Assembly (NCBI GenBank): GCA_965200805.1
Contig: OZ241384.1
Span: 248,001 to 312,000, forward strand
Length of the DNA stretch: 64,000 bases
DNA from: MPNP01 sp026709725
GTDB lineage: Bacteria > Pseudomonadota > Alphaproteobacteria > Rhodobacterales > Rhodobacteraceae
Reading direction: 5' to 3'
A model generated the notes under the pieces. The model saw only the letters and a list, made by a program, of their open reading frames with translations. It was not told where the DNA came from and made no database searches. The position numbers and the translations under genes were made by a program. Below, piece after piece: positions 1 to 8,843 of this stretch. Within the stretch, counting starts at the first letter, position 1. Every line of letters begins with the position of its first letter.

Positions 1-1005
1 GTCTGCGACACGATTGATCCGCTGGCAGGTTCCTATTTCGTTGAATCGCTGACGAGGGAACTCAGCGATGAAGCCTGGAAACTCATCGCCGAGATTGATG
101 AACAGGGCGGCATGACCCGTGCGGTGGCCTCGGGATTGCCCAAATTGCGAATTGAGGAAACTGCTGCCCGCCGCCAGGCCATGATTGACAAACGCGACGA
201 GACCATCGTCGGTGTGAACAAATACACCACGGATGATGACACAACGATTTCCTGCCGGAACATCGATAACAGCAAGGTCAGGGCGCGTCAGGTGGACCGC
301 CTGACTGAACTTCGCGCAAATCGTGATGAAGCGGCGTGTCAATCCGCCCTGAAAGCCCTTGAAAATGTCGCGGCCGGCTATGGCAACCTGCTCGAAAGTG
401 CGATTGAGGCCGCCCGGTGCCGGGCCAGCATTGGCGAGATCTCACTTGCCATGGAGAGGGTCTTCGGTCGCTATCAGGCCAGCATTCGGACTCTCTCAGG
501 GATCTACAGCCAGACCACGGGCGACAGTCCCGAGTTTGCCGCCGCCCAGGAAGCCGTTCGGGAATTTGCCAAAGATGCCGGTCGACGCCCACGGCTGCTT
601 GTTGCCAAGATGGGGCAGGACGGCCATGATCGGGGCGCCAAGGTGATCGCAACCGCTTTTGCCGATCTCGGGTTTGATGTCGATATCGGGCCACTGTTCC
701 AGACACCCGAAGAAACCGCCCGCGATGCAATCGACAATGATGTGCATGTTGTCGGAATCAGCACCCAGGCTGCCGGCCACTCGACTCTGGCCCCGGCACT
801 GATCAGGGAACTCCATCGGTTGGGAATGGGCGACATCCTTGTCGTCTGTGGGGGCGTGATTCCCAGACAGGACCACCAGCAGCTCTATGATGCCGGAGTG
901 AGTGCCATCTTTGGCCCCGGGACAAACATTCCCAAAGCAGCCGCACAGGTCCTGCAACTGATCAGGAATTCCAGTGGTCTGCAAGCGCACAAACCGTTGT
1001 CGTGA
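1..1005 (+). CDS. scpA: Methylmalonyl-CoA mutase large subunit, C-terminal part (5' end outside window)
   Basis: The frame is open from base 1 and begins inside the catalytic barrel domain with the family motif DPLAGSYFVESLT. The C-terminal cobalamin-binding domain starts near base 580 and carries the base-off B12 signature DxHxxG as DGHDRG near base 619, followed by GISTQAAGHSTLAP and CGGVIP. The family enzyme interconverts (R)-methylmalonyl-CoA and succinyl-CoA with adenosylcobalamin, the last step of propionyl-CoA assimilation in the cytoplasm. Only about 334 residues of a roughly 700-residue protein lie in the window. No small-subunit or meaB gene follows. A convergent mgtE lies 76 bp downstream. 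Identification is firm; the close relative ethylmalonyl-CoA mutase is a less likely alternative because the N-terminal part cannot be compared. Confidence 0.93.
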   Translation, partial: VCDTIDPLAGSYFVESLTRELSDEAWKLIAEIDEQGGMTRAVASGLPKLRIEETAARRQAMIDKRDETIVGVNKYTTDDDTTISCRNIDNSKVRARQVDRLTELRANRDEAACQSALKALENVAAGYGNLLESAIEAARCRASIGEISLAMERVFGRYQASIRTLSGIYSQTTGDSPEFAAAQEAVREFAKDAGRRPRLLVAKMGQDGHDRGAKVIATAFADLGFDVDIGPLFQTPEETARDAIDNDVHVVGISTQAAGHSTLAPALIRELHRLGMGDILVVCGGVIPRQDHQQLYDAGVSAIFGPGTNIPKAAAQVLQLIRNSSGLQAHKPLS

Positions 1006-1020
1006 TCCCTCCTGTTGATG

Positions 1021-1037
1021 CCGCGACCGGTTCGCGG
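1021..1037. terminator. Short hairpin between convergent mutase and mgtE genes
   Basis: A perfect 6-bp stem (ccgcga / tcgcgg) encloses a 5-nt loop in the 76-bp gap between two converging genes. It is not followed by a T-run on either strand, so a terminator role is inferred from position only. Confidence 0.3.
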
Positions 1038-1081
1038 AGACTGAACAGCGTCTGCGCCCGTCTTTCCCGACCGCGACGATC

Positions 1082-2473
1082 CTACAGAAGAAAGACTGTT
1101 GCGATACCAAGAAAGGCGAGGAATCCGACAACATCGGTCACCGTCGTCACGAAGACACTCGAGGCAATGGCCGGGTCGATTCGAACGCGCTCCAGCCCGA
1201 TCGGGATCGCAATTCCGGTGAGACCCGCGGCGACCATCGTGATGATCATCGCGCTCGCCAGAATGATGCCAAGAGCGAGATCACCGAACCAGAGAATCCC
1301 GATGCCGCCGATGATCAGGGCAAAAATGACTCCGTTGAGGAGGCCAACGAGACTCTCCCGCCGAATAATGCGCCACAGGTTGGCTGAGGTCAAATCCCGT
1401 GTCGCCAGAGAGCGAACGGCAACTGTCAGCGACTGGGTTCCTGCATTGCCGCCCATTGATGCGACAATCGGCATCAGAACAGCCAGCGCGACGAGAGCCT
1501 CGATCGTGTCGGCGAACTGCGCGATCACCAGTGAGGCCAGAATTGCCGTACCCAGATTGATGAGGAGCCAGGGCAACCGCTGCCGGGTGATCGTCAGTAC
1601 ACGATGCGTAAGACTTTCATCGCCGACACCGGCCAGCCGCAGGATATCCTCATGCGCCTCCTCATCAAGCATTGACATGGCATCATCGATGGTGATGACG
1701 CCAACCAGCCGGTTGGTTTCATCGACAACCGGTGCCGAAATCACATGATACTGGTTGAATATGTACGCGACATCCTTCTGGTCCCGGGTAATGGGGATCA
1801 CCCGGAAATCCCGCTCCAGAAGATCATTCAGTCTGCGATCCCGTGCCGATGCCATGATACGTCCAAGCGCGACCTGACCAGTCGGTGACATGCGGGGCGT
1901 GACAAGAATCACGTGATGAAAATCATCCGGAAGGTCATCGCGTGAACGAAGTGCGTCGATCGTCTGACCCACATCCCAGTATTCCGGCACCGAAACAAAG
2001 CGACGCTGCATCAGCCGGCCGGCACTGTCCTCGGGCAGGTTGAGGGACATGCGAATGACCGCCCGGTCACTTCGCTCAAGCCCGGAAAGGATGATGCTCT
2101 GCTGTTCGTGATCAAGATCTTCAACGATATCGACAATATCGTCGGCTTCAAGATCGCTGACTGTGTCCGCAAACTGCTCGGGCGTGATCCGGTCAATCAC
2201 CTCCTTGCGCAGGCTCTCCTCAAGTTCGGACAGGACATCAATGCCGAAATCCCCGCCCCAGAGCTCAATCAACCGGTTGCGCTGTTCCGGATTGATCTGT
2301 TCGAGAAGATCGGCGATATCGGCTTCATGCAAAGGGTCGATCAGGCGAATGAATTCTGATTTGTTGCCCTCGGCAACCGCCGCGATTATGCTCTCGATCA
2401 ACTGAGGGCGCAGGTGGCAGGATTGGTCATGGTTGGTCAGGCCCGTGGTTTGGATTGCCATTCCGATCTCCAT
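1082..2473 (-). CDS. mgtE: Magnesium transporter MgtE
   Basis: A 463-residue protein with the three parts of MgtE: a helical N domain (about residues 25-135, repeated DLLEQINPEQR-type helices), two CBS domains (about 140-265, including HVISAPVVDETNRLVGVIT), and a C-terminal channel of five membrane helices (about 285-463). The last helix contains TDVVGF, matching the pore-lining Asp of characterised MgtE proteins. In the family the N and CBS domains sense cytoplasmic Mg2+ and close the dimeric inner-membrane channel when Mg2+ is high. The length matches the usual 450-470. The start could be at 2473 or at a second Met four codons later. It converges on the mutase gene and is divergent from guaD, so it is probably monocistronic. 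Confidence 0.95.
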   Translation of the reverse strand: MEIGMAIQTTGLTNHDQSCHLRPQLIESIIAAVAEGNKSEFIRLIDPLHEADIADLLEQINPEQRNRLIELWGGDFGIDVLSELEESLRKEVIDRITPEQFADTVSDLEADDIVDIVEDLDHEQQSIILSGLERSDRAVIRMSLNLPEDSAGRLMQRRFVSVPEYWDVGQTIDALRSRDDLPDDFHHVILVTPRMSPTGQVALGRIMASARDRRLNDLLERDFRVIPITRDQKDVAYIFNQYHVISAPVVDETNRLVGVITIDDAMSMLDEEAHEDILRLAGVGDESLTHRVLTITRQRLPWLLINLGTAILASLVIAQFADTIEALVALAVLMPIVASMGGNAGTQSLTVAVRSLATRDLTSANLWRIIRRESLVGLLNGVIFALIIGGIGILWFGDLALGIILASAMIITMVAAGLTGIAIPIGLERVRIDPAIASSVFVTTVTDVVGFLAFLGIATVFLL

Positions 2474-2593
2474 CCGGTCATCACGTCATCATCACACTCG
2501 ACACGTAAAGTATTTTGACCCATGATTACAGTTCACGCAGTCTCAATTCCCGGCCTCCCTCTCCGCACATCCACGGCCCCGGTCGCCTGAATC

Positions 2594-3892
2594 ATGTCAT
2601 CATCCACACTCCTGCTCGGCCAGACCCTGTCATTCACCGGTGATCCCTTTCTTGGATCCCCTGCCGAGGCTGCGAGACATGATCCCCATGGTGCTGTCCT
2701 GATCGCAAACGGCAGGATTGCCGATCTCGGTTCAGCCGACCACCTGCGCAAAACCCACCCCGCGGCCGCAGTCAGGGACTACGGAACCGCCATCGTGACA
2801 GCCGGATTTATCGATGCTCATGTCCACTACCCGCAAACGGCCATTATCGGCAGTTGGGGGGCACGGCTGATCGACTGGCTTCAACGGTACACATTCCCGG
2901 AAGAGTCAAAATTTGACAGCGAAGCATATGCCCGCAGCATTGCTCGGCAATTCGTCAGGACTATCCTGAGCAATGGCACGACCAGTTTCTCGACATTCTG
3001 CACCAGTCACCCTGCAAGTGCTGATGCCATCATGACCGAATGCCAGACGCAGAATCTGCGGGTCGCGGGTGGTCTGACCTGTATGGACCGGAATGTCCCC
3101 ACTGCCCTGCAGGACACGCCCCAATCAGCTTACGACAACAGCAAATCCCTCATCGACAGGTGGCATGGAGTCGGCCGGCTGACCTATGCAATCACACCGC
3201 GCTTTGCGCCGACATCCTCGCCGGATCAACTGGCTGCACTTGGAACCCTTTGGGCCGAACATCCCGAATGCCTGATGCAGACTCACCTCTCCGAGCAACG
3301 CGAGGAGATTGACTGGGTCCGCACGCTCTACCCGGACTTCTCCGACTATCTGCATATCTACGAACATTTTGGACTTCTCGGTGCGGGTGGCCTCTATGGC
3401 CATGCGATCCATCTTGCGGACCGTGAAAAAGCACGCCTGCGGGAGTCCGGTGGTGCCATTATTCACTGCCCGACCTCAAACATGTTCATCGGTTCCGGGC
3501 TTCTCCCCGTTCGCGCTGCGAAAGCCGCCGGTCTGCCTGTCGGCCTCGCCACTGACATTGGCGGCGGATCGTCGTTCTCCATGCTGCACACGATGGCTGC
3601 CGCATATGAAATCAGTCAATTGACCAACGCTCCGCTCCACCCTGCCCAACTCCTCTGGCTTGCGACCATCGGCAATGCCATCATACTGCAGATGCAAATG
3701 CATATCGGCAATCTGGCCCCTGGCCTCGAAGCCGACCTCGTCATCATTGATCCCCACTCCCGCCCCGATATTGAGGCCGCCGCCAATCATGCAGACGACA
3801 TCTGGGAGTTGCTGTTTCCAACCATCATGATGGGGGATGATCGTGCCATTCTTGATGTCTGGATCGCAGGCCGCCGGATCAACAGGGGCTGA
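2594..3892 (+). CDS. guaD: Guanine deaminase
   Basis: A 432-residue amidohydrolase. The metal ligands of the family are visible: HxH in GFIDAHVHYPQ (around residue 76, with the PQ typical of guanine deaminases), QTHLSEQREE, GHAIHL, and the late Asp in GLATDIGGGSSFSML. CPTSNMFIGSG is also characteristic. It hydrolyses guanine to xanthine and ammonia in the cytoplasm, feeding purine catabolism. No xanthine dehydrogenase or uricase genes are adjacent, so the downstream steps must be elsewhere. The start ATG at 2594 gives an N-terminal beta-sandwich of normal length. The convergent ald gene ends 30 bp downstream. Confidence 0.93.
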   Translation: MSSSTLLLGQTLSFTGDPFLGSPAEAARHDPHGAVLIANGRIADLGSADHLRKTHPAAAVRDYGTAIVTAGFIDAHVHYPQTAIIGSWGARLIDWLQRYTFPEESKFDSEAYARSIARQFVRTILSNGTTSFSTFCTSHPASADAIMTECQTQNLRVAGGLTCMDRNVPTALQDTPQSAYDNSKSLIDRWHGVGRLTYAITPRFAPTSSPDQLAALGTLWAEHPECLMQTHLSEQREEIDWVRTLYPDFSDYLHIYEHFGLLGAGGLYGHAIHLADREKARLRESGGAIIHCPTSNMFIGSGLLPVRAAKAAGLPVGLATDIGGGSSFSMLHTMAAAYEISQLTNAPLHPAQLLWLATIGNAIILQMQMHIGNLAPGLEADLVIIDPHSRPDIEAAANHADDIWELLFPTIMMGDDRAILDVWIAGRRINRG

Positions 3893-3921
3893 ATCCGGCG
3901 GCAGGCACGATCGCCCGGATT
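3892..3921. terminator. Inverted repeat between convergent guaD and ald
   Basis: Arms aatccgg (3892-3898) and ccggatt (3915-3921) surround 16 nt in the 29-bp gap between the two stop codons. It could serve as a bidirectional terminator, but the stem is short and there is no strong T-tract. Confidence 0.35.
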
Positions 3922-5040
3922 TCAACCGATGATCCAGTGCTCCGGAGCAACATAGTCATACCCCAACTCATCAGCCACTGCCCTGTAGGTCACTGTCCCG
4001 CGAATCACATTCAGACCCGCCAGCAGATGGCGATTGAACGAGAGTGCCTGCCGCCAGCCGTGGTTGGCGATTGCCAGTGCGTGCGGGACGGTCACATTGT
4101 TCAGCGCATAGGTTGAAGTCCGTGCCACCGCACCCGGCATGTTCGCAACGCAATAGTGCACGACTTCATCAACCACATAAGTCGGATCGGCATGAGTGGT
4201 GGCTCTGGTTGTTGCAAAACAGCCCCCCTGATCAACCGCAACATCGACGATGACCGCTCCCGGCTTCATCTCACTGACCAGACTGCGCGTGACGAGTTTT
4301 GGCGTTGATGCCCCCGGGATCAGAACTGCGCCAATGACCAGATCGGCCGCCAGAACCGCTTCCCTCAGCACCGCTTGTGTCGAAAAGGCCGTTTTTGCAA
4401 CAGCACCGAAATGCGTATTCAGGGATTCCAGAACGACCGGATTCCTGTCAAGGATCATGACATCCGCCTGCATCCCGGCAGCCATCTGGGCTGCATTGAA
4501 GCCGACAACACCACCACCGAGAATAACCACCCTGCCCGGCTTGACCCCCGGAACACCGCCAAGGAGCACACCCCGTCCACCACGGGCTTTCTCAAGAGCA
4601 CCGGCACCAGCCTGAATCGACATCCGGCCCGCAACCTGACTCATCGGGCGCAACAGCGGCAGTCCGCCATCACCATCAGTAACCGTCTCATATGCAATGC
4701 AGATGGCACCGGACTTCACGAGGTCCGCAGTCTGTTCCGCGTCCGGCGCAAGGTGCAGATAGGTGAACAGAATCTGGTCTTCACGCAGCATGGCGCGCTC
4801 GACCGCCTGCGGTTCCTTGACCTTGATAATCATGTCACAGCGGTCGAAGACCTCTTCGGCGGATGGTGCGATCTCTGCGCCTGCCCCGATATAGGCTTCA
4901 TCATCAGAACCGATACCCTGTCCGGCATTGGTCTCGACGATAACGGTATGATCCGCTGCGACGATCTCATGGACCGACTCGGGTGTCAGTCCAACCCTGT
5001 ACTCATGGTCCTTGATTTCCCTTGGAACTCCGATAAGCAT
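3922..5040 (-). CDS. ald: Alanine dehydrogenase (NAD+)
   Basis: A 372-residue protein matching full-length L-alanine dehydrogenases. The N-terminus MLIGVPREIKDHEYRVGLTP is diagnostic, the substrate Lys lies in IIKVKEPQ, the catalytic His in YLHLAPD, and the Rossmann glycine loop in VVILGGGVVGFNAAQMAAGM. The enzyme reversibly deaminates L-alanine to pyruvate and ammonia. In catabolic settings it recycles alanine formed by pyruvate-dependent transaminases, such as the beta-alanine transaminase at 36387-37712 in this window; that link is inference. It is a single gene, convergent with guaD and with a 613-bp gap upstream. Confidence 0.96.
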   Translation of the reverse strand: MLIGVPREIKDHEYRVGLTPESVHEIVAADHTVIVETNAGQGIGSDDEAYIGAGAEIAPSAEEVFDRCDMIIKVKEPQAVERAMLREDQILFTYLHLAPDAEQTADLVKSGAICIAYETVTDGDGGLPLLRPMSQVAGRMSIQAGAGALEKARGGRGVLLGGVPGVKPGRVVILGGGVVGFNAAQMAAGMQADVMILDRNPVVLESLNTHFGAVAKTAFSTQAVLREAVLAADLVIGAVLIPGASTPKLVTRSLVSEMKPGAVIVDVAVDQGGCFATTRATTHADPTYVVDEVVHYCVANMPGAVARTSTYALNNVTVPHALAIANHGWRQALSFNRHLLAGLNVIRGTVTYRAVADELGYDYVAPEHWIIG

Positions 5041-5653
5041 GTCGCTCTCTCCCCCAGCCCTGCAAAGTCCTGATCGGGTTGTAGGCGTTCACTGGCTTTA
5101 ATTCAATAAATTTATGGCCCGGCCCACACTCTCACACCTGCCTGTGGTCTGACCCGGCCCGACTCCGTCAAAGACATGATTTTCAGGTATTTCCCCAAAA
5201 CCATAAAGAACACGCATCCATTCCCATCGGCGCCCTGCGGTACACGCCTGCCCCGCCATTGCGGGTCAATGTCGGGGGCGGGGTTTTCCTGATCCTTTCA
5301 TGGCAGAAATCAGGGAATGTCACAGAGCCCTCCATGCCGCCATCTGAGGCCTTTCAGCAGGACCCGGCCAGCTCCATGGTCCGGGCGCACGCACACCCCG
5401 GGCTGAACTGCGGAAACCGGTCCCCCGCCCGAACGGTCACAGACTCCGGGTCAGCATCACGGATCCTGCCTGATTCAGGGCACAGGAACCCTGTTCAGCC
5501 CCTGAATCCCGGCCCTTCCGGGCGGGGCGCCCGATCTCATCGCCCGTCCCCGTGCACGGGGACATCGATTCAGTGACGGTGGGATGGTGGACCGCCGGAT
5601 TTCATGGTGACACGGGGAACCAAAAACAGGACATCAATCACGGCCATCCACGA
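5041..5653. other. Intergenic gap; palindrome at 5546-5563
   Basis: No convincing gene on either strand. It should contain the ald promoter (minus strand, near 5041-5110). The one clear structure is a perfect 18-bp palindrome, gtccccgtgcacggggac, at 5546-5563, which has no T-run and lies about 90 bp beyond the stop codon of the next minus-strand gene. Confidence 0.5.
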
Positions 5654-6508
5654 TCACAACTCGCCCGCACGCGCGAGAACCTTCTCTGCCTGCACAAGAT
5701 GCAATCGTTCGACCATTTTCCCATCAAGCGTCAGGACACCCCGATCATCACCATCCTCTCCGGCGAATGCATCAACAATCCGCCGTGCCCTGTCAATCTC
5801 ATCCCTTGAAGGTGAGTAGATATCATTGGTGGGCACGATCTGGTTTGGATGGATCAGGGATTTACCTGTCATTCCCATGGCTCTGCCCTGGAGCGCTTCA
5901 AGCCGGAATCCCTCTGCATCGGCAATGTCGTTGTAGACCCCATCAATGACATCAAGCTCAAATGCCTTGGCGGCAAGAACAATCTGCATGAGCCATGATA
6001 CAAGATAGGTCCGGTTGCGATCCGGCTGAATCTCTGCGTCCTTTGCCAGATCATTGGTCCCGACAACAAACCCCTGAACGTTTTCATGGTGCCGCCGGAC
6101 TGCGGCAATTGACAGGGCATTGAACACCGATTCCGGTGTCTCCATCATGAACCAGACGCCGCATCCCGGGACCACACTCTCAATCTCCCGCAACTGACGG
6201 CCTGCATCCTCTGCAGTTCGGATTTTGGGAAGCAGGACAGCACGCAGTGAGCACCCCGCCAGCATTGCAAGATCCTGCCGCCAAAAGGGCGTATCGGCTG
6301 CATTCAGCCGCAATATGAATTCACGCTGCCGGTCCACATGATCCCGGCCAAAGTCAAGAATTCTGTCACGGGCCTCGGCTTTCCGGGATGGTGCGATCGA
6401 GTCTTCAAGATCCAGTATGATCATGTCCGTCGGCAAACTGCCGATTTTGGCCAAGGCACGTTCATTTGTACCAGGAACATAGAGTGCTGAACGTCGCTTT
6501 CCTCGCAT
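5654..6508 (-). CDS. HpcH/HpaI aldolase / citrate lyase beta (CitE, malyl-CoA lyase-like) family protein
   Basis: A 284-residue TIM-barrel CoA-ester lyase-like protein. The N-terminus RSALYVPGTNERALAK, the LEDSIAP motif, RLNAADTPFW, VLLPKI, the Mg2+-binding Glu in METPES and the Asp in VVGTNDLAKD place it in the CitE/Mcl superfamily. Family members cleave malyl-, methylmalyl- or citramalyl-CoA or act as malyl-CoA thioesterases; the substrate cannot be decided here. The start at 6508 is chosen because gaggag sits 6-10 nt upstream and the family N-terminus begins there; the open frame farther upstream has no family resemblance. A link with the methylmalonyl-CoA mutase (1-1005) or the MaoC hydratase (28684-29217) in C4/C5 acyl-CoA metabolism is possible but these genes are not contiguous. 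Confidence 0.88.
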   Translation of the reverse strand: MRGKRRSALYVPGTNERALAKIGSLPTDMIILDLEDSIAPSRKAEARDRILDFGRDHVDRQREFILRLNAADTPFWRQDLAMLAGCSLRAVLLPKIRTAEDAGRQLREIESVVPGCGVWFMMETPESVFNALSIAAVRRHHENVQGFVVGTNDLAKDAEIQPDRNRTYLVSWLMQIVLAAKAFELDVIDGVYNDIADAEGFRLEALQGRAMGMTGKSLIHPNQIVPTNDIYSPSRDEIDRARRIVDAFAGEDGDDRGVLTLDGKMVERLHLVQAEKVLARAGEL

Positions 6509-6978
6509 TGATCTCTCCTCTTTTCTCCAGAAAAACTTGACAACTTTCGTAAACCTCTCTTCCCGAACCCCCCACAAATTTCTCTCCATATCACGATTTT
6601 TGGTCGAATTGCCTGCATTCGATGTGCAGAGCACAGGATTTATCCCCCAATTCCAGTCAGGGGAACAACACTCCGGGATTAAACAGCGGCAAGGTGGGGC
6701 CTGCACACACCAGTGAGGCTCCCGAGGGGATAAACCATGCCAAATTTGGGCGTAAAGACCAGGTTATGCCAACACTGATTTGGCATGGTCGCCCCATGAG
6801 GAATTGTCCCAGACAATGCTGAATGAATGTGAGAGGATTGACCACGAAAGGTAAAAATTCTGTGAGTGTGAGGGTTATCAGTCGAGATCATGTGAAGACT
6901 GCATCAGTCAATGATCAATGGATTGATAATGCTTCCCAGTGGCACTCACACACGGATTCCTGTAGCGGGGGTTGAGAT
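6509..6978. other. Divergent intergenic region
   Basis: The 470-bp gap between the CoA-lyase-like gene (minus) and the disrupted ATPase (plus) must hold both promoters. No gene is supported. Its notable content is the repeated 7-mer cluster at 6734-6789. Confidence 0.5.
6734..6789. promoter_or_regulatory. Iterated and inverted ATGCCAA sites (operator-like)
   Basis: Perfect 12-nt inverted arms, accatgccaaat (6734-6745) and atttggcatggt (6778-6789), are separated by 32 nt. A third, direct copy of the core atgccaa lies between them at 6766-6772. Three copies of one 7-mer in 56 bp of a divergent promoter region look like binding sites for a dimeric regulator. No regulator gene is adjacent, so the partner is unknown. 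Confidence 0.4.
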
Positions 6979-8300
6979 ATGAGAGGGGATGAAGCCAGCG
7001 GGGGAGAACAGACCGTGTTCAGGAAGGAAGCACTGGAACAGTTCACAAGGCGCGGTGAGAAAACTCTCCCTCCGGTCTTTGTTGGTCGGGGTGATATTCT
7101 CCAGGACATCCTTGACATTGCCCACGAGTCCTGGGTGATTGCCAACCATCAGCTCCCCGGTGCCACCCGCATCCTCCAGGGTGCCCCGGGTGCCGGCAAG
7201 AGCTCCATCCTGGCCGCACTGCAATCGCGAACACAGTCATCTTCAAGCGGGGCATCCTCTCCCCAATCATCATTGTCCCATACCCCCACTCCCCGTATCC
7301 TCGTCCTTGGCTCCGGTCGCATTGTCGGCCCCGCCGACATCCTCTTCCCCCTGGCCCGACTGGTCAATCCCGATGCGGCACCTGCATTCCTCTCCCGCTA
7401 TACCCGGACCCGCACTGTGGAAAGGCGCGCTGGCGTCATGGGAGTGGGTGCCGCCGGGCGGCTTGAAGCCACCCGCACCCATACAGACCCCAACCCACTC
7501 TGACCGCCTTCCGGGACTGGACCCGGGGGCTGGAGGCTGGCACCGGGATTGTGAACCCCATCGTCGTCGCGATTGATGAGGCCCAGCGTTTCAAGCGGGA
7601 TAATGAGGACCCGCTAGCGAAGCTGTTTCAGGACATCCATGACGGCTGCAACCTTCCCCTCACCCTTGTCCTCGCCGGTCTCAGCGATACCGCGGACCGC
7701 ATGGCTGCCATGGGTCTCGCCCGTGGCCTCACGATCCACCCTATTGGGGCCCTGCCCGCGTCTGATGCCATATCCCTCATGCATGGCTTCTGTGTCCATT
7801 TCGGTATGGACCGCGGGAGTCATGATGCATCCCTTGCCCATCTGGCCGAGCCTTGCGAGGGTTGGCCCCGACATCTCCACTTTGCCCTCCGGGCCCTGGG
7901 CCGTGCAGTGCTGGCGACAGAGGGAGATCTTGCATGTGTGGACTGGGAACAGATTGAGGCAGAGGCAGCAGAAAGCCGCATCCACTACTACCAGGGCCAG
8001 CAATCGCCAGCAATGCAGACATCCCTCTCCCTCGTGGCCGCTGTGATGCGTGATCTGATGCCGGGTCAGCGGCGGTTTGATATAATCAATTCCATCATGG
8101 CATATGAGGAGGCGTGTCCCGGACGGCAGTGGTGCCTTCCGAAAGGCATGGATGCAGACCTGATGGCTGACCATCTCATTCACCAAGGGGCCCTGCAGAC
8201 GATGCCGGACGGGACCATCACTGCCCCAATCCCTTCTTTCCGGACGCATCTGGTTGCAGCCGGGCGGCTTGAGACTGCATCCCGCCCCGCCGGGAGATAG
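6979..8300 (+). pseudogene. AAA-type P-loop ATPase of unknown role, interrupted by a frameshift
   Basis: Two frames together read as one ATPase of about 440 residues. The first (6979-7503) has VFVGRGDILQDIL and a Walker A GAPGAGKSS (near residue 75). The second, open from 7467 to 8300, has a Walker B IVVAIDEAQRF followed by a sensor-like TLVLAGLSDTADRM and a helical C-terminus. The frame changes by -1 around 7500, where the first frame stops at CTC TGA and the other reads on as CTG ACC. No slippery heptamer is seen, so mutation or sequencing error is more likely than programmed frameshifting. The family resembles single-gene STAND/AAA ATPases of accessory regions; I do not recognise a specific function. 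The start at 6979 has only a weak G-rich ribosome site. Confidence 0.6.
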
Positions 8301-8843
8301 CGGGGGCGGGAAGATCACCCCGAGATCAGGAAGCCGTCTTGCTGAAAACTCTTGCCGGAGTGCATGAAGAGGGTTGACACTCTGCCACACTCCCCCTGAG
8401 GACGATCCCTGCTATACGGTCGGAGTGGCGTGAGGAGAGAGGTATTCCCCGATCTATCCTTGCGGTTGTGGGCTCTGGTCTCCCCGGTGACAAAATCGTC
8501 CGGCAGAAACGGAGTGGGTCCTCATGAACCCTGCACCGTTTCCCGCCTTGCACAAAAATTGCTGCAATCGGACATATCTGACGAATCGGGCGAACCGGCC
8601 CCGTTGGCGGATTCGGGCAATCGGGAACGGAATTTGGCATCCCGCCGTACTTGTTGATGCAGGTCCTGTGGTATAACGCTCTCCAGCGGCAGGAGATCCT
8701 TTTGAAAGAGCGGCCCTGTCGTGCGATGGCCGGTTGTATATCTGACTTGCAGTTGCTGTACCGTTGATCACTGTTGTGTCAGGTCCATGAAGGCGGATTG
8801 TCCGCGGCTTGTGCTCCAAGTGTATCCTGTGGATATGGGTTGA
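8301..8843. other. Intergenic gap
   Basis: 543 bp without a supported gene on either strand. Open frames here are antisense extensions of the permease region and have no recognisable motifs. The promoter of the 8844 permease must lie here, but I see no clear -35/-10 pair. Confidence 0.45.

Noticed and set aside
5546..5563. Palindrome gtccccgtgcacggggac as a terminator of the CoA-lyase-like gene
   Set aside because: It lies about 90 bp past the stop without a T-run on either strand; I list it only as a structure in the gap.
6509..6706. N-terminal extension of the CoA-lyase-like protein
   Set aside because: The family N-terminus and a good ribosome site are at 6508; the extension has no homologous character.
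7490..7510. Programmed -1 frameshifting in the ATPase gene
   Set aside because: No X-XXY-YYZ slippery sequence and no clear downstream pseudoknot; a mutation is simpler.
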